A stretch of DNA of 64,000 bases from Epilithonimonas xixisoli. GTDB taxonomy: Bacteria > Bacteroidota > Bacteroidia > Flavobacteriales > Weeksellaceae. Below the pieces are notes generated by a model. That model searched no databases and had not been told where the DNA came from. It saw only the letters and a list, made by a program, of their open reading frames with translations. Both the position numbers and the translations under genes were made by a program. Positions 43,935-51,700 of this stretch are shown here, piece after piece. The stretch lies in assembly GCF_004365655.1 (NCBI RefSeq), contig NZ_SOEO01000003.1:744001-808000 (forward strand), given 5' to 3'. The stretch's first letter is position 1. The number at the start of each line of letters is the position of its first letter.

Positions 43935-44912
43935 ATGAAAAAAATCACTTTCATTTTCGTCTTTCTCTTTTCGATTTTGGCAATGTCGCAAAATCCTTAC
44001 ATCACAATTATGGTTGCACAAGACGGAAGCGGACAATTTAATTCCATCCAAAAAGCAATAAACTCTTTGAGAGATTTGGGCCCGGGCGAAGCTTTAATTA
44101 AAATAAAATCAGGGATTTACAAAGAGAAAGTCGTGATTCCATCTTCCAAACATCAAATCACTTTGGAAGGCGAAAACAAAGAAACAACAATCATCACCAA
44201 CGATGATTACTCAGGAAAACTGAATCCAGCAACCAGCGAAAAACTTACAACTTTTGATTCTTACACAGTTTTGATTGTCGGCGATGACATCAAAATTTCC
44301 AATTTGACCATTCAAAATACTTGGTGCAATAAAGGACAGGCTGTTTCGCTTCACGTGGAAGGTGATCGATTTGTGATGAGAGATTCCAAACTTTTAGGAT
44401 GTCAGGATACGCTTTATTCGGCCAAAGACAACAGTCGACAATATTATGAAAATTGCTACATAGAAGGAACGACGGATTTTATTTTTGGTCAGGCGACTGC
44501 GGTTTTTAAGAATTGTGAAATTAGAAGTTTATCAGATTCTTACATTACGGCTTCGGCAACGAGCAAGGAAAATGAGTTTGGATTTGTGTTTTTCGATTGT
44601 CATTTAACGGCGAAAGAAGGTGTTTCTAAAGTTTTTCTTGGCCGACCTTGGCGACCTTTTGCCAAAACAGTTTTCATTAATACCACGATGGGAAATCACA
44701 TTATACCAGAAGGCTGGAACCCTTGGAAAGGCGACAAAATGTTTCCTGAAAAAGAAAAAACTACTTTCTATGCAGAGTTTGGAAGCAAAGGAGAAGGTGA
44801 AAATCCACACAAAAGAGTAGAATGGTCTCATCAGCTTTCCAAAAAGGAAATGAAAAAATACACGATCGAAAATATCTTCAAGAAAACAACCCGTTGGAAT
44901 CCTTCAAAATAG
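43935..44912 (+). CDS. Pectin methylesterase (CE8), copy 2
   Basis: The 325-residue protein has a clear signal peptide (to about residue 19, 'SILAMSQ') and all CE8 motifs: 'DGSGQFNSIQKAINSL', 'GQAVSLHV' (Gln), 'LGCQDTLYS' (Asp), 'GTTDFIFGQA' (Asp nucleophile) and 'LGRPWRPFAKTVF' (Arg). It is a paralogue of copy 1 at 34732, differing mostly at the N-terminus and in the loops. The two may differ in position in the envelope: copy 1 looks membrane-anchored, this one freely periplasmic. It closes the long plus-strand run. Confidence 0.93.
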   Translation: MKKITFIFVFLFSILAMSQNPYITIMVAQDGSGQFNSIQKAINSLRDLGPGEALIKIKSGIYKEKVVIPSSKHQITLEGENKETTIITNDDYSGKLNPATSEKLTTFDSYTVLIVGDDIKISNLTIQNTWCNKGQAVSLHVEGDRFVMRDSKLLGCQDTLYSAKDNSRQYYENCYIEGTTDFIFGQATAVFKNCEIRSLSDSYITASATSKENEFGFVFFDCHLTAKEGVSKVFLGRPWRPFAKTVFINTTMGNHIIPEGWNPWKGDKMFPEKEKTTFYAEFGSKGEGENPHKRVEWSHQLSKKEMKKYTIENIFKKTTRWNPSK

Positions 44913-44984
44913 ATTTGTTGCACAAATAAAAAATGATGAGAATTTCCCAAAATTCATTTTTGAACACTTTTTTGGTTGTTTTTA

Positions 44985-44998
44985 TGCAATCGATTAAC
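44985..44998. promoter_or_regulatory. Weak distal LacI-type operator
   Basis: TGCAATCGATTAAC has a perfect left half and matches 8 of 10 fixed bases. It lies 229 bases upstream of the strong site. Confidence 0.45.
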
Positions 44999-45172
44999 CA
45001 TAATATTATCTCAAAAGTCAAAAAAATTGGCAACTAAATATTATGGATTTAATTATTAATTAAACAATCATTTAACGAGTTTGTTCTTTATTTAAAGCAG
45101 TTTTTAATTTTATATTAATGAATATTAACGTTGAATTAAAAAATAAATTAAAAATTTGTAAGATGATTTGAA

Positions 45173-45191
45173 AATAATTTTATATTAGAAC
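45173..45191 (+). promoter_or_regulatory. Shared promoter-like box, copy 1
   Basis: The 19-mer AATAATTTTATATTAGAAC is identical at 46375-46393. Its TATATTAG (45181-45188) resembles the -7 box and the susC TAGTTTAG. The operator starts 33 bases after it. Confidence 0.55.
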
Positions 45192-45213
45192 CAGCGATTT
45201 ACACATAAAATTG

Positions 45214-45227
45214 TGTAATCGATTGCA
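45214..45227. promoter_or_regulatory. LacI-type operator before the first small T9SS protein
   Basis: TGTAATCGATTGCA lies in the 16-mer GTGTAATCGATTGCAT, identical to the kduI site. It ends 37 bases before the ATG. Confidence 0.8.
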
Positions 45228-45264
45228 TTGAATATTTTTAAATCAACACATAAATTAATTTATC

Positions 45265-46050
45265 ATGAAAAAACTATTATTTTCTTTAATGATTGCAGGG
45301 GTTTCTGCAGTAACTTTTAATGCGCAAAATAAATCTTGGGATTTTAAAAATTTTACAGCTGGTGTAATTACAGCTGATTATACAACTGCTGATGGTTTGT
45401 CGTTTGTGAGAGGTGGTAGTGATCTTACTATTGCAACTAATAATTTGGGATCGTTTGTAGATGGTTTTGTGCCGGTACAACGTTTGGCGTTTGGAGGCAA
45501 TAGTTATTCTGGATCAACTAATCCTGCTGAAGGTACAACGGCGATGCCTACAAGACGTTATGTTAAGTTTGATGTTCCTGGGCCAGGTGTTGTAAAATTA
45601 TGGGGGAGAGGTGGAAATAGCGGTAGATCTTTGATTATTTCTGAAGCTGATGGTAAGGTTCTGAAGTCGCATACATATGCAACCAATGGTAGTACTGATT
45701 TGCCTACAATAGAATATTCCTATGCGGGTGGTGCTGGAACCTTATTGGTGTCAACTGGTTCTGGTGATAATAGTCTTTACAAAATTGAGTACATTGATGC
45801 GGCAACGATGGCGGTTGGTGATGTGAAATCTAGCGTAAAAGCTAATGCATTCTCCAGTGGTAATAGAATTTATGTTTCTAATTTGGAGTCTAAAAATACA
45901 AATATCAGCGTTTACAATGCTAATGGATCTCTAGTGAAGTCTTTAAAATCTTCTTCTGATACAAACTTCGAAATCAATACAAAAGGACTTTATATTGTGA
46001 ATCTTAAGTCGGAAGCTGGTGAAAAATCTGTGAAGGTTTTGATCAAATAA
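45265..46050 (+). CDS. Small secreted CBM-like protein with T9SS tail, paralogue 1
   Basis: The 261-residue protein has a signal peptide (to about 21, 'VTFNAQ'), one beta-sandwich-like domain (about 22-175) and a T9SS type A sorting tail (about 185-261). The domain starts with 'SWDFKNF' and has 'RYVKFDVPGPGVVKLWGRGG' and 'SLYKIEYI', a pattern seen in carbohydrate-binding-like modules attached to Bacteroidota pectinases, and it resembles part of the PL1 protein at 32004. No catalytic motif is visible. Its own LacI-type operator and promoter box suggest strong pectin-controlled expression. I infer a surface pectin-binding protein; the family is not one with a known function. Confidence 0.72.
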   Translation: MKKLLFSLMIAGVSAVTFNAQNKSWDFKNFTAGVITADYTTADGLSFVRGGSDLTIATNNLGSFVDGFVPVQRLAFGGNSYSGSTNPAEGTTAMPTRRYVKFDVPGPGVVKLWGRGGNSGRSLIISEADGKVLKSHTYATNGSTDLPTIEYSYAGGAGTLLVSTGSGDNSLYKIEYIDAATMAVGDVKSSVKANAFSSGNRIYVSNLESKNTNISVYNANGSLVKSLKSSSDTNFEINTKGLYIVNLKSEAGEKSVKVLIK

Positions 46051-46091
46051 TTAAAATTTCAGTAGTAATATTTTCATAATTTTTTTCAAAG

Positions 46092-46129
46092 AAAATCCCT
46101 GTAATTTATTTTGCAGGGATTTTTATTTT
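46092..46129 (+). terminator. Rho-independent terminator
   Basis: AAAATCCCTG pairs with CAGGGATTTTT around an AT loop, followed by a long T-rich run. It ends the first small T9SS gene as a single-gene transcript. Confidence 0.85.
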
Positions 46130-46209
46130 TTTTTTATCGGTTTAATTATTCTAAAATTTTTTTTAAATGCCGTTTTTTGGAAAATAGCTACTGATTTTAG
46201 TTAAATTAA

Positions 46210-46223
46210 GACAACCGATTGCA
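46210..46223. promoter_or_regulatory. Weak distal LacI-type operator
   Basis: GACAACCGATTGCA keeps the right half and the central CG and matches 8 of 10 fixed bases. It lies 207 bases upstream of the strong site. Confidence 0.4.
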
Positions 46224-46374
46224 CTGATTTTTGTCATGAAATTTAACTAGAAATATCGCTGTGCAATAATTTATGAAATATTTTATTAGCTGAAAACTAT
46301 TATGAATAAAAGGTTTTTAAAGTTTATTAAATTAATTTAACATTAAATTAAAAAAAAATATCGTGATATTGAAT

Positions 46375-46393
46375 AATAATTTTATATTAGAAC
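46375..46393 (+). promoter_or_regulatory. Shared promoter-like box, copy 2
   Basis: It is identical to 45173-45191. The operator starts 34 bases after the TATATTAG. Confidence 0.55.
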
Positions 46394-46416
46394 TGTCGAA
46401 AAGTTACACAAATGAG

Positions 46417-46430
46417 TGTAATCGATTGCA
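46417..46430. promoter_or_regulatory. LacI-type operator before the second small T9SS protein
   Basis: TGTAATCGATTGCA lies in the same 16-mer as the kduI and first-paralogue sites. It ends 35 bases before the ATG. Confidence 0.8.
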
Positions 46431-46465
46431 TAGAAAATTATAACAATTAAATAAATTATTTTATC

Positions 46466-47248
46466 ATGAAAAAATCATTACTTCTTTTAGCATTTGCAGT
46501 TGTTGCTACTGTAGGAAACGTAAAAGCTCAAACTACTTGGGATTTCTCTAGTGCGGCTTGGCCAGTGATTGCTGGTGAGACTACGGCAACTGTGAAAAAT
46601 AATCTTGGTCTTGTACCGGGGCCAATAACATCTGCGAACTTTGCACAGGTAGAGGCTAACACCGCAAATTTCTCCGATGGTTATTCTGCAACAAAACGTT
46701 TCAAATTGAATGGAGGTGGTTTTACTTCTACGGGGGTTAATACTACGCCAACACAACGTTATGTTGTATTCAAGGTTAATGGAAACTCAGCAGTTAAAGT
46801 TTGGTACAAAAACGGAGGCGGCGGAGATCGTATATTGTACATCGGAACTGGGAGCTCTATTCTTGCTTCAAACACGTACTCTAACTCATCAGACGGGATT
46901 ATCTACACTTACGATTACGTAGGTCCTGCAAGAGATCTTTATATCTACGGAGATACTTCTCTTAACATCTACAAAATCACTGCTACCAATGTTGGAACAA
47001 CTGTTCTTGGTGTAAACGACTTGAAGAAAGATATGAAAGCTACGGCTTACACATCTGGTAACAAAGTTTTCTTGTCGAATCTAGAATCCAAAAATACTCA
47101 GGTTAATGTTTTCAACGCAAACGGATCTTTGGTAAAATCTTTGAAAGCTTCTGCAGACACAAACTTCGAAATCAGCACGAAAGGTTTCTATATTGTAAAT
47201 CTTAAATCTGAAGCAGGTGAAAAATCTGTGAAAGTAATCATCAGATAA
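46466..47248 (+). CDS. Small secreted CBM-like protein with T9SS tail, paralogue 2
   Basis: The 260-residue protein has the same plan as 45265: a signal peptide (to about 21, 'GNVKAQ'), a beta-sandwich-like domain starting 'TTWDFSSAAWPVI' with 'RYVVFKVNGNSAVKVWYKNGG' and 'SLNIYKITA', and a T9SS tail. The last ~70 residues are almost identical to paralogue 1 ('SNLESKNT', 'NGSLVKSLK', 'YIVNLKSEAGEKSVKV'), while the binding-like domain has diverged. The duplication includes the promoter box and the operator. No enzyme motif is visible. The function is unknown; a surface pectin-binding role is inferred from regulation and fold resemblance. Confidence 0.72.
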   Translation: MKKSLLLLAFAVVATVGNVKAQTTWDFSSAAWPVIAGETTATVKNNLGLVPGPITSANFAQVEANTANFSDGYSATKRFKLNGGGFTSTGVNTTPTQRYVVFKVNGNSAVKVWYKNGGGGDRILYIGTGSSILASNTYSNSSDGIIYTYDYVGPARDLYIYGDTSLNIYKITATNVGTTVLGVNDLKKDMKATAYTSGNKVFLSNLESKNTQVNVFNANGSLVKSLKASADTNFEISTKGFYIVNLKSEAGEKSVKVIIR

Positions 47249-47310
47249 GATTTCTGTGACCGGCAGATTTAACAATTAAAAATTTAAATGAATTAAATTT
47301 TTCATTAATT

Positions 47311-47348
47311 AAAGTTTGATGAAACCCGCTTTCATCAAACTTTTTTTA
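47311..47348 (+). terminator. Rho-independent terminator
   Basis: AAAGTTTGATGAAA pairs with TTTCATCAAACTTT around CCCGC, followed by T. It separates the second small T9SS gene from the PL1 gene. Confidence 0.85.
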
Positions 47349-47401
47349 TTATTAAATGTAAGATTGAAACCAAATTAATGTATCAAAACATTCTTTACAC
47401 A

Positions 47402-48706
47402 ATGAAGAAATTTTTTCTAATCATCGCCCTAATGATCGTGTCTGTTTTTCAAGCGCAATGTCCTTCTTACGGTTGGGCATCGGAAAATGGCGGCGTCACT
47501 GGCGGTGGCAATGCAACACCTACAGTTGTTACAACGCACGCACAGTTGCGAGCTGCAATCAATAATGCAAATGTGAAAGTGATTCATGTTTCCGGAGCAA
47601 TTACTTTTCCAGCTGCGGGAAGATTGACGCTTAATAATCAAAACGGAAAATCCATCTTAGGTTTAGCCGGAGCAAGATTTATATCAACAGATCTTACCTC
47701 AGGCGGATCTGGAATTCTGACTTTGAGAAGCAGTTCTAATATCCTTATCAAAAATATTACTTTCGAAGGTCCTGGAGCATACGATGTCGATGGGAATGAT
47801 AACCTTACCATAGATGCCTGCACCAGAGTTTGGGTCGATCATTGTACTTTTGAAGACGGGATGGATGGAAATCTGGACATCAAAAATGCTTCTGATTTGA
47901 TTTCTATAACGTGGACAAAATTCCAATATCTGAAACCTGCAATTCCCGGTGGCTCTGGCGGTAGTGCAGATCACAGATTCTCCAATCTTTTTGGATCGAG
48001 TGACAGCGATACGCAGGATGATGGAAAACTAAGAATCACGATGCAATATTGCTGGTGGGGAAGTGGCGCGCGTGAGAGAATGCCAAGGGTGAGATTCGGG
48101 CAAGTGCATTTGCTGAATAATTACTTCAGCAGTGCAAACAATAATTATTGCATCTATGCGGGTTACAAAGCCAATCTTTTGATAGAGAGTAATTATTTTG
48201 AAAATGTGCGAAACCCAATCCGTTTGGAAACCGGAAGATTCACCGCAGCAGAATCTGTGGATAATGTTTTTGCTAATACTACGGGAACTGCAGTCGGTTC
48301 TGGAGTTGCTTTTACGCCGCCTTATATCATTAATAAAATTGCGGTTCAAGACGTGAAGCAAACTGTAATGGCTGGCGCTGGCGCTGTGCTTCTTCAACCA
48401 ACGGATTGTCTTTTTTTATCAACAGGAGAAGTGGATTATAGAGTGAAGTCTGAACCAAAATTCTATCCAAATCCAGCGAAAGATTATATTTCGCTCAATG
48501 TTTTTTCTCCTCAGAATAACAATACAGTTCAGATCTCTGTGACGGATCTTTCTGGGAAAAGAGAAGGGGTTGTATATAAAGGAACTTTGAAAAAAGGCGA
48601 TAACACAATCAATGGAATTTCGATCAAAAATTTGAGCAAAGGCGTAAAACTATTCGAAATCAAAACCAATGAAAATTCCTACATTCAAAAAGTTATTTTA
48701 AAATAA
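47402..48706 (+). CDS. PL1 pectate lyase with T9SS tail, second copy
   Basis: The start at 47402 ('MKKFFLIIALMIVSVFQAQ') gives a clean signal peptide; an earlier in-frame start adds eight residues. The 434-residue protein has a PL1 beta-helix (about 25-340) with 'NGGVTGGGNATPTVV', 'GANAY'-less but family-typical 'ARFISTDL', 'ACTRVWVDHCTFEDGMDGNL' (Ca-binding region), 'WWGSGARERMPRVRFGQVH' (catalytic Arg) and a T9SS tail from about 350 ('FYPNPAKDYISLNV'). It is smaller than the lyase at 32004 and lacks its extra modules. It probably attacks the polymer outside the cell. No operator is seen directly upstream. Confidence 0.9.
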   Translation: MKKFFLIIALMIVSVFQAQCPSYGWASENGGVTGGGNATPTVVTTHAQLRAAINNANVKVIHVSGAITFPAAGRLTLNNQNGKSILGLAGARFISTDLTSGGSGILTLRSSSNILIKNITFEGPGAYDVDGNDNLTIDACTRVWVDHCTFEDGMDGNLDIKNASDLISITWTKFQYLKPAIPGGSGGSADHRFSNLFGSSDSDTQDDGKLRITMQYCWWGSGARERMPRVRFGQVHLLNNYFSSANNNYCIYAGYKANLLIESNYFENVRNPIRLETGRFTAAESVDNVFANTTGTAVGSGVAFTPPYIINKIAVQDVKQTVMAGAGAVLLQPTDCLFLSTGEVDYRVKSEPKFYPNPAKDYISLNVFSPQNNNTVQISVTDLSGKREGVVYKGTLKKGDNTINGISIKNLSKGVKLFEIKTNENSYIQKVILK

Positions 48707-48911
48707 ACGAATGGCGATTGCTGTCGTTATGGTGTTATTAATTGTTTAAAAATTGAAACTTTATAGGATATTATTTTTAATCGTAATTGCATTATTGCAA
48801 GATTATGATAAGCTACGGAATTTAATACTTGTTTTTTAAAAAAATTAAGGTAAAAAATCCGTAGTGACAGGGATTTATTTATATATTTACAACCATTCAG
48901 ATAAAGAATAC

Positions 48912-49940
48912 ATGACTAAAAAAAATACGACGATATATGACATTTCTAAAAAACTGAATGTAAGTGTAGCGACTGTTTCCAGAGCGCTAAACAACCATCC
49001 CAGAATCAGCCAGGCAACCAAGGAATTGGTAGCTGCAACGGCGAAAGAAATGAACTATAAGCAAAACAATCTTGCAAAAGCGCTTCAAAGTGGAGAAACC
49101 AAAACGGTGGGCGTGATTGTTCCGTATATCAATACCAATTTTTTCTCATCAGTTATTCGGGGAATCGAAGAAGAGCTTTCTCCGCACGGCTACCGTGTGA
49201 TTATCTGCCAAAGTCACGATGACACCAATATTGAGAAAAAACAACTCAATACTTTGCTGAATACACAAGTGGACTGTATTTTTATTTCGATATCCAGAAA
49301 CACGACGGATTTGGAATATGTGAGTAAAATCCTGAATACTACCAACACACCGATTATATTTTTCGATAGAAAGAAAGATGTCCCAGGAATCAGCACGATT
49401 ACTATTGATGACCACAAAGGCGCCTATCTGGCAACTGAACATTTGATCAATCAAGGGTATAAAAATATCTATCACTTTTCTGGAGATCAGAATCTGGAGA
49501 TTTACCAGCACAGGTTGAGTGGCTACATCAGTGCTTTGAACGATTACAAAATTCCGGTTGTGGAGGATAACATTATCAATACAGGAAGCTCCATTGAGGA
49601 AGGGATTTTGGCGATGAAAAATGTCTGGAAAAGAAAGATAAAACCAGATGCTATTTTTTCGGCTTCAGATTTTACGGCGTTGGGCGTTTGTAAAGAAATC
49701 AAAAACTTAAAACTGAAAATGCCTCAGGATATTGGCGTGATTGGTTTTAGTAATGAGCCTTTCACACAATTTATGGAGTTGTCTATCAGTTCGGTAGATC
49801 AAACGCCGGTTTTGATGGGTAAGATTTCTGCCAATGTATTTTTAGAAAGCATCAAAGATAATTTCTCAGGTATCACGATAGAAAAAAAGCTGGTTTTGAA
49901 ACCAATTCTCTGCGTTCGGGAATCATCAAAAAGAAAATAA
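48912..49940 (+). CDS. LacI-family transcriptional regulator of the pectin locus
   Basis: The start at 48912 ('MTKKNTTIYDISKKLNVSV') fits the family; an in-frame upstream start would add 16 residues without homology. The 342-residue protein has a LacI HTH (about 5-28, recognition helix 'SVATVSRALNNHPRIS'), the hinge helix 'NNLAKALQSGETKTVGV' and a periplasmic-binding-like effector domain ('IFSASDFTALGVC', 'GVIGFSNEPFTQFMELSISSV'). Its position at the end of the pectin genes and the family-type operators before four units make it the likely regulator. The inducer is unknown; KDG or an unsaturated uronate is plausible by analogy with other pectin regulators. Confidence 0.9.
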   Translation: MTKKNTTIYDISKKLNVSVATVSRALNNHPRISQATKELVAATAKEMNYKQNNLAKALQSGETKTVGVIVPYINTNFFSSVIRGIEEELSPHGYRVIICQSHDDTNIEKKQLNTLLNTQVDCIFISISRNTTDLEYVSKILNTTNTPIIFFDRKKDVPGISTITIDDHKGAYLATEHLINQGYKNIYHFSGDQNLEIYQHRLSGYISALNDYKIPVVEDNIINTGSSIEEGILAMKNVWKRKIKPDAIFSASDFTALGVCKEIKNLKLKMPQDIGVIGFSNEPFTQFMELSISSVDQTPVLMGKISANVFLESIKDNFSGITIEKKLVLKPILCVRESSKRK

Positions 49941-49944
49941 TAAA

Positions 49945-49976
49945 AAAGGCTGTTTCAAAAAAATGAACAGCCTTTT
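49945..49976. terminator. Bidirectional terminator
   Basis: AAAGGCTGTT and AACAGCCTTTT form the stem between the converging lacI-type gene and the DUF3575-like gene. Confidence 0.85.
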
Positions 49977-49994
49977 ATTATTAATCAATTTTAA

Positions 49995-50726
49995 TTAAAA
50001 TCTATATCCAAAAGATAATCCGGATCTGAGTCCTGCCCAAGGTCCATCTACTTTTACTTTTGCACCATTGGAGTTGACTTCTGCCTTGTAATCAATGATA
50101 GGAATATCCAAATCGTTCAATTCCTCATTGATGGCAGCTTGGTCTTCCGCGTCCAGAGGATTTTTAGAAATTCCTATTATATTTCCTTTGGAAACGCCAT
50201 AATGTCCGCCAACAATCCACCAGTCAATCACCCAGTTTTTGTTTTTTCCAAAGTACCATTGCGATCCAATCATCAATCCAACGCTGTTTGCGGAAATGTC
50301 GCCGGACATATCCAAAGTCATATCTCGTTCAGAATTGTCATCTTTCGTGTAAGAAAATTCATATTGAATTTGATCCGCCTTGATTTTGGTATAGCGGTAA
50401 TAAGGTGCGAAATAAAATCCGCTGTTGTACTTTTTTCCCAGATAGATTCTAGGTTCTATGGTAAAACTGGTGCTGGAAACTTTCAAATCCTGGATTTCGT
50501 TGTCTGCATCTTCTCCAATAAAGTTTTTGACCATTGGAACGTTGCCTTTTGGCATCATTCCAAATCCAACATTGATGGCGAAAGTCTTGTTGATAGATCT
50601 CTCGTAAGACAAATTGACGTTTCGGAAAATGTATCCGGTCACGTTGGTTTTGATGATGTTTTTGGCTTGTTGTCCGTGTAGCGTAGCAAAGCCAAAAAGA
50701 GCAACTGCTAATAGTTTTGTTTTCAT
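49995..50726 (-). CDS. DUF3575-like outer-membrane beta-barrel protein
   Basis: The 243-residue protein has a signal peptide (to about 19, 'FATLHGQ') and alternating beta-strands: 'NIIKTNVTGYIFRNVNLSYE' at the N-terminus, 'FTIEPRIYLGKKYNSGFYF' and a terminal 'GLRSGLSFGYRF' with a C-terminal Phe. This fits small outer-membrane barrel proteins of the DUF3575 type. The function is unknown. It stands alone on the minus strand, outside the pectin regulon, with no operator seen. Confidence 0.7.
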   Translation of the reverse strand: MKTKLLAVALFGFATLHGQQAKNIIKTNVTGYIFRNVNLSYERSINKTFAINVGFGMMPKGNVPMVKNFIGEDADNEIQDLKVSSTSFTIEPRIYLGKKYNSGFYFAPYYRYTKIKADQIQYEFSYTKDDNSERDMTLDMSGDISANSVGLMIGSQWYFGKNKNWVIDWWIVGGHYGVSKGNIIGISKNPLDAEDQAAINEELNDLDIPIIDYKAEVNSNGAKVKVDGPWAGLRSGLSFGYRF

Positions 50727-50752
50727 GATAATTGATTTTTACTTAAAATTTT

Positions 50753-50785
50753 TACAAAAAAACCCACAAAATACAATGTGGGTTG
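50753..50785 (-). terminator. Terminator of the GIN-domain gene
   Basis: AACCCACA and TGTGGGTT form a stem. On the minus strand it is followed by a T-run, so it ends the gene at 50907-51572. Confidence 0.75.
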
Positions 50786-50906
50786 GATAGTTTTTGAGAA
50801 TTTAAAATAATAATATGAGTTTTATTGGTTATATGCTACAAATGTAACCATAGATTCCGAATTCTCAAATACCTATTTTGGGGTATTTTTGTTTTAAGTA
50901 AATCTC

Positions 50907-51572
50907 CTAATGGTGAATGATTCTCCCACCGGCAATTTTTTTATCATTTTTCGATTTTGGTTTCCCATAGATGTCAATGGTTCCACCGGCTCTTGTGGTT
51001 GCGGTTGCAGATTCTGTAGCATTTACAGAGGCTATTCCTCCAGCATTAGTTGTGATGCTTGTGATTTCAGTTAATAGGCTTTTTCCTTCATATTTTCCGC
51101 CGGTATTTACAACTACGGTTTGGGAATTGGCGTTTCCTGATAATTTCAAAACCGCGCCAGTATTCACTTTTGCATCGACGACTTTTGTGTTTAGATTAAG
51201 GTCAATCAATGCGCCTTCGTTGGAACTTAATCCAAGGTTGGATGATTGGATCACATCGTTGGAAGTGATTTTGGCACCTTGGCTTGCCTGGATGTGATTG
51301 ATGTCTTTGTAGTATAAAATGATTTTCACATCGTCGCCCTGCAGAAGTTTGGCAGGTTTCATGCGGACTCTCAGTTCATCGCCAGAGTTTACCAATTCTA
51401 CTTCATCTGCCATCGTTCCGCTTATTTCCGCTTTGTAAATGTCTGATGAGACCAATTCTACGGGGATTTTATCGTAAACTTTAAGGTTTGTAAAAGCGGT
51501 TATTTCTTTGGCTTGTCCCAAGGAAAATTGTGATAAAAACACTGCGCTGACTGCAAAAATTATATTTTTCAT
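50907..51572 (-). CDS. Head GIN domain (DUF2807) exported protein
   Basis: The start at 51572 ('MKNIIFAVSAVFLSQFSLGQ') is chosen for its signal peptide; upstream in-frame starts add non-signal residues. The 221-residue product has the right-handed beta-helix DUF2807 pattern: 'AFTNLKVYDKIPVELVSS', 'RVRMKPAKLLQGDDVKIILY' and repeated turns rich in Asn, Gly and Ala ('VVVNTGGKYEGKSL', 'SITTNAGGIASVNATES'). The family is common in Bacteroidota and is thought to be an envelope protein; a precise role is not known to me. It is a single-gene unit, divergent from the S41 peptidase. Confidence 0.82.
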   Translation of the reverse strand: MKNIIFAVSAVFLSQFSLGQAKEITAFTNLKVYDKIPVELVSSDIYKAEISGTMADEVELVNSGDELRVRMKPAKLLQGDDVKIILYYKDINHIQASQGAKITSNDVIQSSNLGLSSNEGALIDLNLNTKVVDAKVNTGAVLKLSGNANSQTVVVNTGGKYEGKSLLTEITSITTNAGGIASVNATESATATTRAGGTIDIYGKPKSKNDKKIAGGRIIHH

Positions 51573-51700
51573 AATGGATGATTGTAAATTCATAATAGCT
51601 CTCATTAGCAAAATCAAAACCAATATTTGTTATAAAATGTTAAATTCGAGAAGAGTAGATTTTCAATTGGTTTAAAAACCTTAATTTTAATGCCACATTT

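Larger units (their letters stand above)
44913..45264 (+). promoter_or_regulatory. Control region of the first small T9SS protein
   Basis: This 352-base AT-rich gap has no gene. It holds a weak operator (44985-44998), a 19-base box shared with the next gene (45173-45191) and a strong operator (45214-45227). I see no terminator for the CE8 gene upstream. Confidence 0.65.
46130..46465 (+). promoter_or_regulatory. Control region of the second small T9SS protein
   Basis: The 415-base gap after the first paralogue holds the terminator, a weak operator (46210), the shared box (46375-46393) and a strong operator (46417). No gene is seen. Confidence 0.65.

Noticed and set aside
48784-48806. ATTGCATTATTGCAA before the lacI-type gene as an autoregulatory operator
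   Set aside because: It lacks the central CG and has the wrong half-site spacing, so it does not fit TGnAAnCGnTTnCA.
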